In this document: positions 10,373 to 17,217 of the stretch, one piece after another
Position numbering within the stretch: the stretch's first letter is position 1
Layout of the letters: each line of letters starts with the position of its first letter
Assembly: GCA_022511465.1 (NCBI GenBank)
Contig: JAFLRM010000025.1
Span: forward strand, 1-49,096
Direction: 5' to 3'
DNA length: 49,096 nucleotides
Source of the DNA: Acetatifactor sp.
GTDB lineage: Bacteria; Bacillota; Clostridia; Lachnospirales; Lachnospiraceae
Made by a program: the position numbers and the translations under genes
Notes under the pieces: generated by a model
The model's database searches: none
Told to the model about the DNA's origin: nothing
What the model saw: only the letters and a program-made list of their open reading frames with translations

Positions 10373-10408
10373 TGTTATAAAAACAGATGTTATAAAAACA
10401 TGTGTTAT
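10373..10408 (+). repeat. Tandem direct repeats in the hydrogenase intergenic gap
   Basis: TGTTATAAAAACA occurs exactly twice (10373-10385 and 10388-10400), one copy every 15 bases, with a partial third copy (TGTTAT at 10403-10408). Each copy holds a small TGTT/AACA dyad. It lies between the flavoprotein and hydrogenase genes and may be a regulator site or an RNA feature; the function is unknown. Confidence 0.6.
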
Positions 10409-10472
10409 CGAAAGCGTAAATTTTCCGGCGTTTCGTTGGGAAAACAATACCAAAAGAAAGGAACCTAATACG

Positions 10473-12212
10473 ATGATAAATCTCTCGATAGATGGAATCT
10501 CTGTATCTGTCCCTGAAGGAACCACCGTTATGAAGGCGGCTGCCAGCATCGGTATCGAAGTGCCCCATCTGTGTTTTCTGGAGGGAATTAATGAGATAAG
10601 CGCCTGCAAAGTCTGTGTAGTGGAGCTTCAGGGCAAGAGAAAGCTCATCACTGCCTGCAACAGCCCTGTGGAGGAAGGCATGGTAATCTACACCAACTCC
10701 CCCAAGGTCAGACAGGTGCGTCGCTCCAATGTGGAGCTTATCCTGTCCCAGCATGACTGCCATTGTGCCACCTGCGTTCGCAGCGGGAATTGTAACCTTC
10801 AGAAGCTATCCAACGATCTGGGGATATTGGAAGTACCTTTTCCAGAGGAACTTCCCGACAACAGCTGGAATGAGGATTTTCCTCTGATCCGCGACTCCCA
10901 CAAGTGCATCAAATGCATGCGCTGTGTGCAGATCTGTGACAAAGTGCAGGCAATGCACGTCTGGGATGTGCAGAACACCGGAGCCCGCACCACCGTGGAT
11001 GTGGCTGACAACAAAGCCATTGAAAAGTCCCCCTGTACCCTCTGTGGACAGTGTATCACTCATTGTCCCACGGGCGCCCTCAGAGAGCGGGACGATATCG
11101 ACAAAGTGTTCAAGGCGCTGGCAGATCCTGAGAAGATTACTGTGGTACAGGTAGCGCCCGCTGTTCGCACCGCGTGGGGCGAGGAACTTGGCCTGACGGT
11201 TGAGGAGGCTTCCGAGGGGCGTATGGTGGCTGCCTTGAAGCGGATCGGCTTTGACTATGTGTTTGACACCAACTTTGCGGCAGACTTGACTATCATGGAG
11301 GAAGGCAACGAACTTCTTCAGAGATTGGGAGATGCCGACAAGTACGCATGGCCCATGTTTACTTCCTGCTGCCCCGGCTGGGTGAGCTTTATGGGCACGA
11401 AATACCCGCAGTACCTGAAAAATCTCTCCACTGCCAAATCTCCCCAGCAGATGTTTGGTGCTATGGCGAAGAGTTATTTTGCAGAGAAAAAGGGAATTGA
11501 TCCGAGTAACATTTTTAGCATCTCTGTTATGCCCTGTGTCTCCAAGAAGAGAGAGGCGGATCTGATCAGTATGAACAGCGCGGGAGCCGGTCAGGACGTG
11601 GATGTGGTGTTGACTACCAGAGAACTGGTGCGCATGGTTCGCGCGGAGCATATTAATCCCAAATTCCTGAAGGAACAGGAATTTGACTCTCCTCTGGGGG
11701 AGAGCACCGGAGCCGGCGTGATCTTTGGGGTGACCGGCGGCGTTATGGAGGCAGCTCTCCGCACTGCATATGCAGTTGTGGAGGGGCGTAATCCTGATGC
11801 GGATGCTTTTCAGGCAGTTCGCGGCGAGAAAGGAAGGAGAGAGGCAGACTTTACCGTCGGAGATAAAGTGTTGCACACCTGCACTGTCAGCGGACTGGCT
11901 AATGCTGAGAGTCTGATGGAGGATATCATCGCCGGCAAAGCGTCTTATGACTTTGTGGAAGTGATGGCGTGCCCAGGCGGCTGCGTAGGTGGCGGCGGAC
12001 AGCCCATCCACGACGGCTGTGAGATGGCGGTGCCGAGGGGCGGTAAGCTCTACCAGCTGGATCGAGACAGGCACCTACGATTCTCTCATGAGAACCCAGA
12101 GGTACAGAAGGCGTATGAGGAGTATCTGGAGAAGCCTTTGGCGCACAAAGCTCATGAACTGCTCCATTCAGAGCTTGTGAGCGAGGATTACTTTAAGACA
12201 ACCAGCTGCTAG
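10473..12212 (+). CDS. [FeFe] hydrogenase catalytic subunit, A2-like
   Basis: The enzyme catalyses reversible H2 formation from protons in the cytoplasm. The 579-residue product is complete. Domains in order: a plant-type 2Fe-2S domain (Cys34, 46, 49, 62); a His-ligated 4Fe-4S motif (His94, Cys98, 101, 107); two 4Fe-4S clusters (Cys145-155 and 188-198); and the H-cluster domain. All three H-cluster signatures are intact: TSCCPGW with proton-relay Cys300, MPCVSKK with Cys355, and MACPGGCVGGGGQP with Cys500 and Cys504. This is the full M3-type layout without the extra C-terminal 2Fe-2S domain of bifurcating HydA. Pairing with the NuoF-cluster/GltD fusion places it near group A2. The ATG at 10473 has a modest ribosome site (AAAGGAA). 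The maturases HydE, HydF and HydG are not in the window. Confidence 0.92.
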   Translation: MINLSIDGISVSVPEGTTVMKAAASIGIEVPHLCFLEGINEISACKVCVVELQGKRKLITACNSPVEEGMVIYTNSPKVRQVRRSNVELILSQHDCHCATCVRSGNCNLQKLSNDLGILEVPFPEELPDNSWNEDFPLIRDSHKCIKCMRCVQICDKVQAMHVWDVQNTGARTTVDVADNKAIEKSPCTLCGQCITHCPTGALRERDDIDKVFKALADPEKITVVQVAPAVRTAWGEELGLTVEEASEGRMVAALKRIGFDYVFDTNFAADLTIMEEGNELLQRLGDADKYAWPMFTSCCPGWVSFMGTKYPQYLKNLSTAKSPQQMFGAMAKSYFAEKKGIDPSNIFSISVMPCVSKKREADLISMNSAGAGQDVDVVLTTRELVRMVRAEHINPKFLKEQEFDSPLGESTGAGVIFGVTGGVMEAALRTAYAVVEGRNPDADAFQAVRGEKGRREADFTVGDKVLHTCTVSGLANAESLMEDIIAGKASYDFVEVMACPGGCVGGGGQPIHDGCEMAVPRGGKLYQLDRDRHLRFSHENPEVQKAYEEYLEKPLAHKAHELLHSELVSEDYFKTTSC

Positions 12213-12249
12213 TTTAGGAATTGACTGGGTGAGGAGTGACTGTTTATAT

Positions 12250-14796
12250 ATGAAGAATACAAAGAAGTTCCATGAGAAAAGTCCGGCTGCAACGATGGTT
12301 ATGATCGTGATAATTGCGATTTTCTTTATTGCAGCCCATCTGCGGATTACTGATCTGATGGAAAAGCGCTGCCTGAAACGTATGGAGGAGGGCGTGAACA
12401 CTGCCATCGGTGAGATCACCAACAAGCTGGAGCGTGACAGCCAGATTTTAAATGCTACGGCTCGGCTTCTTGAGGGGATGGACAGCATCAGTGCACAGGA
12501 GGTTAAAGAGGCCGTCCGTACACTCTCCCCCCTGATGGAGACCATGAGGATAGGTGTGCTGATGCCGGATGATACGATCATCGAGTTGAGCGGAACAAGG
12601 GATGCCAGCGGCAGCCTTTCCTTTGAGGAATTGGCTCCTCTGGGAGAACATGTTTCCAACCGTATGACCAGCCTTGCGGACGGCAACACGTTGATCATCC
12701 GTCACTATGTGCCGATCGTAAAGGATGGGGAGACGGTTGCTATCCTATTCGGTGTGACCCGGCTGAAGGAGTTGCCAAACACCTTAAATATTGACAACAT
12801 ATACAATGCAACGGCCAGCGTCTACCTTATCAATGCCCAGAACGGCAACCTGCTCATGGACACCTGGCACGAGTCTCTGGAAAATATTCAGAGCTTTGAT
12901 GTGGAGGCAGTGCAGGGGAACGACAGCTGGGAGAGAACCGTGGCGAACATCATGGCGCAGAAACGCGGATACACCGTGATCCGCATGGAAGGCTCTGACG
13001 AGTGGATGTATTTCTATTACAGACCTGCGGACGTCAACCGGTGGGTCATTGCCATTTCCGTGCCGGAGAGTGAAGCGTTCGCAAGTCTGTATGCCGTTCA
13101 AAGGATCAGCCTGATCCTGGCGATATGTACCGTCCTTGTTGTGCTGCTGTACTATATCTGGCTGCGTCAAAATGCCAAGAAGACGACAGCGGACGCCGTA
13201 GAGAAGGCTGTGCTGGAGGAGAAGCTTCACAAGGCGGAGGCGGCGGAACGCGCCAAGACCATGTTCCTCTCTAACATGTCCCACGATATCCGGACTCCTA
13301 TGAATGCCATTATCGGCTTTACCACCCTGGCTCAGACCAATATAGACAACAGGGAGAGGGTGCAGGAGTATCTGGCCAAGATCCTGTCCTCCGGCAATCA
13401 CTTGCTGAGTCTGATCAATGATGTGCTGGATATGAGCCGCATTGAGAGCGGAAAGCTCAATATCGAAGAGAAAGAGTGCAGCATATCTGATATTTTCAAG
13501 GATATGCGCAATATTATACAGACGCAGATGCAGGCGAAGCAGTTGAACTTCTTTATGGACACGGTGGATGTGGTGGATGAGGATATCTACTGTGACAAGC
13601 TGCATCTGAATCAGGTTCTGTTGAATTTGTTGGGCAACGCCATCAAATTCACGCCGGCAGGGGGCTCCGTCTCCCTCACCATCAAACAGAAAGCCGGAGC
13701 TCCTACGGGATACGGGTCCTATGAGATTCGTGTCAAAGACACCGGTATCGGTATGAGCCCCGAGTTTGCAGAGCATGTGTTTGAGGCCTTTGAGAGAGAA
13801 AAGACTTCCACTGTCAGCGGTATTCAGGGTACGGGTCTTGGAATGGCGATAACTAAGAGCATCGTCGATACCATGGGCGGCAGCATCCGTGTGGAAACCG
13901 AGCAGGGCAAGGGCACAGAATACATTATCAACCTCGACTTTAGACTTCAGTCGGAGAACAGACAGGAGGTTGCGATTCAGGAGCTTCAGGGGCTGAGGGC
14001 GCTGGTGGTGGACGACAGCTTCAACACTTGCGACAGTGTTACCAAGATGTTGACTCAGATTGGCATGCGGGCGCAGTGGACATTGCGCGGCAAGGAGGCG
14101 GTGCTCCATGCAAAGCAGGCAATGGAGATGGGCGACGAGTACTATGCCTACATTATTGATTGGGCACTGCCCGACTTAAACGGCATTGAGGTGGCAAGGC
14201 AGATTCGTGCCGTGGTGGGTGAGAATGTTCCGATCGTGATCCTGACAGCCTACGACTGGACGGCGATCACTGACGAGGCGAGGGAGGCTGGTGTCACCGC
14301 CTTCTGCAACAAGCCGATCTTTATGTCAGAGCTGCGTGAAACGCTGATAAACGCTATCGGCGGAAAGGATCCGTCCACAGAGGAAGCCATTATTCCGGCT
14401 ACAACAGAGGAACTGAAGGGAAAGAGACTGTTGCTTGTGGAGGACAATGAGCTGAACAGGGAGATCGCGGAGGAGATTCTTGGCGAGAGCGGTTTTGTGG
14501 TGGAGTCTGCGGAGGACGGTACTATTGCAGTCGAAATGGTGGAGAAGTCTGCACCGGGCTATTATGATCTGATATTGATGGATGTACAGATGCCCATCAT
14601 GAACGGTTACGAAGCGACAAAGGCAATCCGAAAGCTGGAGGATCCGGAACTTTCGCGCATTCCCATCGTGGCTATGACGGCGAATGCCTTTGATGAGGAC
14701 CGCAAGGCGGCACTTGAGAGCGGAATGGACGCCCATGTGGCCAAACCTATCGATGTGGCGAAGCTCATGGAAGCGATCCAATCCCTGTTGAAATAA
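12250..14796 (+). CDS. Hybrid sensor histidine kinase with two receiver domains
   Basis: The product has 848 residues from ATG 12250; AGGAG at 12232-12236 is rather far, and a GTG at 12229 is possible. A membrane segment at 14-31 and another near 286-305 bracket a roughly 255-residue extracytoplasmic sensor that looks Cache-like. Then follow the dimerisation domain with phospho-His345 (NMSHDIRTPMN), the ATPase domain (NAIKF, DTGIGMS, GTGLGMAI), receiver 1 (acceptor Asp637 in IIDWALPDLNG) and receiver 2 (Asp778 in LMDVQMPIMNG). There is no phosphotransfer or DNA-binding domain, so a separate partner must carry the output. It starts 37 bases after the hydrogenase stop codon and is probably co-transcribed, which hints at a redox or H2-related signal; that link is inference. 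Confidence 0.9.
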   Translation: MKNTKKFHEKSPAATMVMIVIIAIFFIAAHLRITDLMEKRCLKRMEEGVNTAIGEITNKLERDSQILNATARLLEGMDSISAQEVKEAVRTLSPLMETMRIGVLMPDDTIIELSGTRDASGSLSFEELAPLGEHVSNRMTSLADGNTLIIRHYVPIVKDGETVAILFGVTRLKELPNTLNIDNIYNATASVYLINAQNGNLLMDTWHESLENIQSFDVEAVQGNDSWERTVANIMAQKRGYTVIRMEGSDEWMYFYYRPADVNRWVIAISVPESEAFASLYAVQRISLILAICTVLVVLLYYIWLRQNAKKTTADAVEKAVLEEKLHKAEAAERAKTMFLSNMSHDIRTPMNAIIGFTTLAQTNIDNRERVQEYLAKILSSGNHLLSLINDVLDMSRIESGKLNIEEKECSISDIFKDMRNIIQTQMQAKQLNFFMDTVDVVDEDIYCDKLHLNQVLLNLLGNAIKFTPAGGSVSLTIKQKAGAPTGYGSYEIRVKDTGIGMSPEFAEHVFEAFEREKTSTVSGIQGTGLGMAITKSIVDTMGGSIRVETEQGKGTEYIINLDFRLQSENRQEVAIQELQGLRALVVDDSFNTCDSVTKMLTQIGMRAQWTLRGKEAVLHAKQAMEMGDEYYAYIIDWALPDLNGIEVARQIRAVVGENVPIVILTAYDWTAITDEAREAGVTAFCNKPIFMSELRETLINAIGGKDPSTEEAIIPATTEELKGKRLLLVEDNELNREIAEEILGESGFVVESAEDGTIAVEMVEKSAPGYYDLILMDVQMPIMNGYEATKAIRKLEDPELSRIPIVAMTANAFDEDRKAALESGMDAHVAKPIDVAKLMEAIQSLLK

Positions 14797-14803
14797 AAAA
14801 CTA

Positions 14804-14832
14804 TTGACATTTATTCCCATGAGGGCTATACT
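14804..14832 (+). promoter_or_regulatory. Consensus promoter of the rimP-infB operon
   Basis: TTGACA (14804-14809), exactly 17 bases, then TATACT (14827-14832). It starts eight bases after the kinase stop codon and drives the long downstream operon. Confidence 0.88.
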
Positions 14833-14859
14833 GTCAATAAATAAGATGTTTGTTAGAGT

Positions 14860-14881
14860 AAGAGTGGCAGCCGCCACTCTT
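14860..14881 (+). ncRNA. Leader hairpin upstream of rimP
   Basis: AAGAGTGGC (14860-14868), loop AGCC, and GCCACTCTT (14873-14881) form a perfect 9-bp stem about 20 bases after the expected transcription start. The following T run is broken (TCTTGTTTCT), so it may be a leaky attenuator, a processing site or a protein-binding element rather than a full terminator. Confidence 0.6.
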
Positions 14882-14935
14882 TCTTGTTTCTGAAATACAA
14901 ACAATTCTATTGTTAATATAGAAAGGGAAAATGTG

Positions 14936-15400
14936 ATGTCTGTACGTGAGACGTATGAGGCCAAGACGGAGGAATTGCTGTTGCCCATTGCTTTGGCCAA
15001 TCAGGTGGAGATCTACGATGTGGAGTATGTGAAAGAGGGCGCAGACTATTATCTGAGGGCCTATATTGACAAGGAGGGCGGCGTGAATATTACCGACTGT
15101 GAGAACGTCAGTCGAGCCTTGTCGGATGCGCTGGATCAGTCAGATTTTATTCCTGATGCGTACATTTTGGAAGTCAGCAGCCCCGGACTTGGAAGGTCAT
15201 TGAAAAAGGATAAGCACCTTCAGAAAAGCATCGGCCGGGTAGTGGAGGTGAAGCTGTATAAGCCCATCGACAAGTGCAAGGAGTTTTCCGGAGTATTGGA
15301 GAGCTTTGACGCAGAACATCTCACGATCAGCGAGGATGGAACAGCGAGGACCTTTGACCGCGCAGATATCGCGCTGGTTCGTCTGGCACTGGATCTTTAA
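14936..15400 (+). CDS. rimP: Ribosome maturation factor RimP
   Basis: RimP is a cytoplasmic assembly factor for the 30S ribosomal subunit. The product has 154 residues, the normal size. Typical stretches are EIYDVEYVKEGADYYLRAYID, CENVSRALSDALD and the highly conserved YILEVSSPGLGRSLKK. The ATG at 14936 is preferred over the adjacent in-frame GTG at 14933 because AGGG then has normal spacing. It is the first gene of the canonical rimP-nusA-ylxR-ylxQ-infB operon. Confidence 0.95.
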   Translation: MSVRETYEAKTEELLLPIALANQVEIYDVEYVKEGADYYLRAYIDKEGGVNITDCENVSRALSDALDQSDFIPDAYILEVSSPGLGRSLKKDKHLQKSIGRVVEVKLYKPIDKCKEFSGVLESFDAEHLTISEDGTARTFDRADIALVRLALDL

Positions 15401-15471
15401 CGAAAATCTATCAGGAAAATTTACAATAAGCTACGAAAAAGATTTGGCACAAAGCCGGAATGGAGGAAATG

Positions 15472-16605
15472 ATGAATAAGGAATTGATGGAGGCACTGGA
15501 TATTCTGGAGAGAGAGAAAGAGATCAGCAAAGAGACTCTGTTTGAAGCGATTGAGAATTCTCTGCTCACTGCTTGCAAGAATCATTTTGGCAAGGCGGAC
15601 AATGTGAAAGTGGAGATTAAGCGTGATACTTGCGACTTTTTGGTGTATGCAGAGAAGGAAGTAGTGCCCACGAAAGACGATGTGGAGGATGACTGCCTGC
15701 AGATCGCTCTGGAGGATGCGAAAGCATTGTCCAAGAAAGCTCAGGTGGGAGATATCCTGAATGTGGAGATCAAGTCCAAGGAATTTGGCCGCATTGCCAC
15801 CCAGAATGCCAAGAACGTGATCCTGCAGAAGATCCGCGAGGAAGAGAGAAGTGTGATCTATAACCAGTATTACGAGAAAGAGAAGGATGTTGTGACCGGT
15901 GTAGTGCAGCGTTATGTGGGAAGGAATATCAGTGTCAATCTGGGCAAGGCGGATGCCATGCTGAGCGAGAATGAGCAGGTAAAGGGTGAGGCTTTCAAGC
16001 CTACAGAGCGCATCAAGGTGTACATTCTGGAAGTTAAGAATACTCCCAAGGGGCCTCGCATCAACGTAAGCCGCACGCATCCGGAATTGGTAAAGCGTCT
16101 GTTTGAGGCAGAAGTAACGGAGATCAAGGACGGAACAGTGGAGATCAAGAGCATTGCCAGGGAGGCTGGCAGCCGTACTAAGATTGCAGTTTGGAGTAAT
16201 AATCCCAACGTGGATGCCGTAGGCGCCTGTGTAGGTATGAACGGTGCCAGGGTCAATGCCATTGTGGAGGAACTGCGCGGCGAGAAAATTGATATCGTTC
16301 CCTGGGATGAAAACCCCGGAAATCTGATCCAGAACTCCCTATCTCCCGCCAAGGTGGTAGCAGTGTTTGCGGATCCGGATGAAAAGACTGCGAAGGTGGT
16401 GGTTCCGGACTATCAGCTGTCTCTTGCAATTGGTAAGGAGGGACAGAACGCGAGACTGGCTGCAAGACTGACGGGATACAAGATCGATATTAAGTCCGAG
16501 ACTCAGGCCAAGGATGCTCCCGGTTTCCGCTACGAGGATTACATGGATGATGACTATGAGGACGGAGAGTATTATGAGGACTCTGACACAGAGTATGAGG
16601 AGTAG
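15472..16605 (+). CDS. nusA: Transcription elongation/termination factor NusA
   Basis: NusA binds RNA polymerase and nascent RNA and modulates pausing, termination and antitermination. The product has 377 residues, the short Gram-positive form without C-terminal acidic repeats. The polymerase-binding N-terminal domain begins MNKELMEALDILE. It is followed by an S1 domain (about 130-200) and two KH domains (VGACVGMNGARVNAI and LAIGKEGQNARLAARLTG). The end is a very acidic tail rich in Asp, Glu and Tyr. ATG 15472 is chosen because GGAGG (15462-15466) fits it; ATGs at 15460 and 15469 are also in frame. Confidence 0.96.
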   Translation: MNKELMEALDILEREKEISKETLFEAIENSLLTACKNHFGKADNVKVEIKRDTCDFLVYAEKEVVPTKDDVEDDCLQIALEDAKALSKKAQVGDILNVEIKSKEFGRIATQNAKNVILQKIREEERSVIYNQYYEKEKDVVTGVVQRYVGRNISVNLGKADAMLSENEQVKGEAFKPTERIKVYILEVKNTPKGPRINVSRTHPELVKRLFEAEVTEIKDGTVEIKSIAREAGSRTKIAVWSNNPNVDAVGACVGMNGARVNAIVEELRGEKIDIVPWDENPGNLIQNSLSPAKVVAVFADPDEKTAKVVVPDYQLSLAIGKEGQNARLAARLTGYKIDIKSETQAKDAPGFRYEDYMDDDYEDGEYYEDSDTEYEE

Positions 16606-16613
16606 GTTTTTTT

Positions 16614-16886
16614 ATGGCGAAAAGGATTCCTTTGAGGCAGTGTATCGGCTGCGGTGAAATGAAAGGCAAGAAAGACATGATGCGGGTACTTCGGACAGCG
16701 GAGGGAGACATCTGTCTGGATGTCACAGGCAAAAAGAACGGAAGGGGCGCATATGTTTGTAAGAGCGGCGAATGCTTAAAGCTTGCCCGAAAGAACAAAG
16801 GATTGGAGCGCGCTTTTAAAATGAGTATTCCAAAAGAGGTGTACGATGCCTTAGAGAGGGAGTTTGAGAATCTTGAAGCAGAATAA
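16614..16886 (+). CDS. ylxR: YlxR (RnpM) family RNA-binding protein, DUF448
   Basis: This is a 90-residue basic protein with the family motifs IPLRQCIGCGEMK near the start and GRGAYVC in the middle. YlxR proteins bind RNA, and in Bacillus subtilis one has been reported to act on RNase P. The gene starts eight bases after nusA, with GAGGAG inside the nusA end acting as ribosome site. It overlaps the next gene. Confidence 0.92.
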   Translation: MAKRIPLRQCIGCGEMKGKKDMMRVLRTAEGDICLDVTGKKNGRGAYVCKSGECLKLARKNKGLERAFKMSIPKEVYDALEREFENLEAE

Positions 16887-17181
16887 GGTTTTATCGCTGT
16901 TGGGGCTCGCTATAAGAGGGCGAAATCTGGTGAGCGGTGAATTTCAGACACTGGAGGCGATCAAGAAAGGTTCCGCCATGCTGGTGATCATTGCGACGGA
17001 TGCGTCAGCGAATACCAAAAAGTTATTTACGGATAAGTGTTCTTATTATGAAGTCCCGGTTCTTCAGTACGGAACAAAAGAAGAGCTTGGACGGGCGATC
17101 GGAAAAGACTTGAGGTCTTCTCTGGGCATTTGCGATGCAGGATTAGCGGATGCGATCATCAAACAACTGGAAGTAAAATAA
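16873..17181 (+). CDS. ylxQ: YlxQ, ribosomal protein L7Ae family
   Basis: A small RNA-binding protein of about 102 residues with the L7Ae/L30e fold; family members bind kink-turn RNA. Typical stretches are NKVLSLLGLAIRGRNLVSGE and VIIATDASANTKKLF. TTG at 16873 is preferred because the family usually begins with about this many residues before NKVLSLLG and because AGGGAG lies 11 bases upstream. TTG 16864 is the alternative. It overlaps ylxR by 14 bases, which suggests translational coupling. Confidence 0.88.
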   Translation: MKQNKVLSLLGLAIRGRNLVSGEFQTLEAIKKGSAMLVIIATDASANTKKLFTDKCSYYEVPVLQYGTKEELGRAIGKDLRSSLGICDAGLADAIIKQLEVK

Positions 17182-17217
17182 AGAGATACGCCGCTTACGG
17201 CAGAAATGGAGGAAAGC

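Noticed and set aside
10373..10408. Rex operator in the hydrogenase gap
   Set aside because: The TGTT and AACA arms are five bases apart, while known Rex sites need about eight.
10806..12074. A 422-codon open frame antisense to the hydrogenase gene
   Set aside because: Shadow of a strongly conserved coding strand; no motif, no promoter.
12784..14109. A 441-codon open frame antisense to the sensor kinase
   Set aside because: The plus-strand product has full kinase motifs; the antisense product has none.
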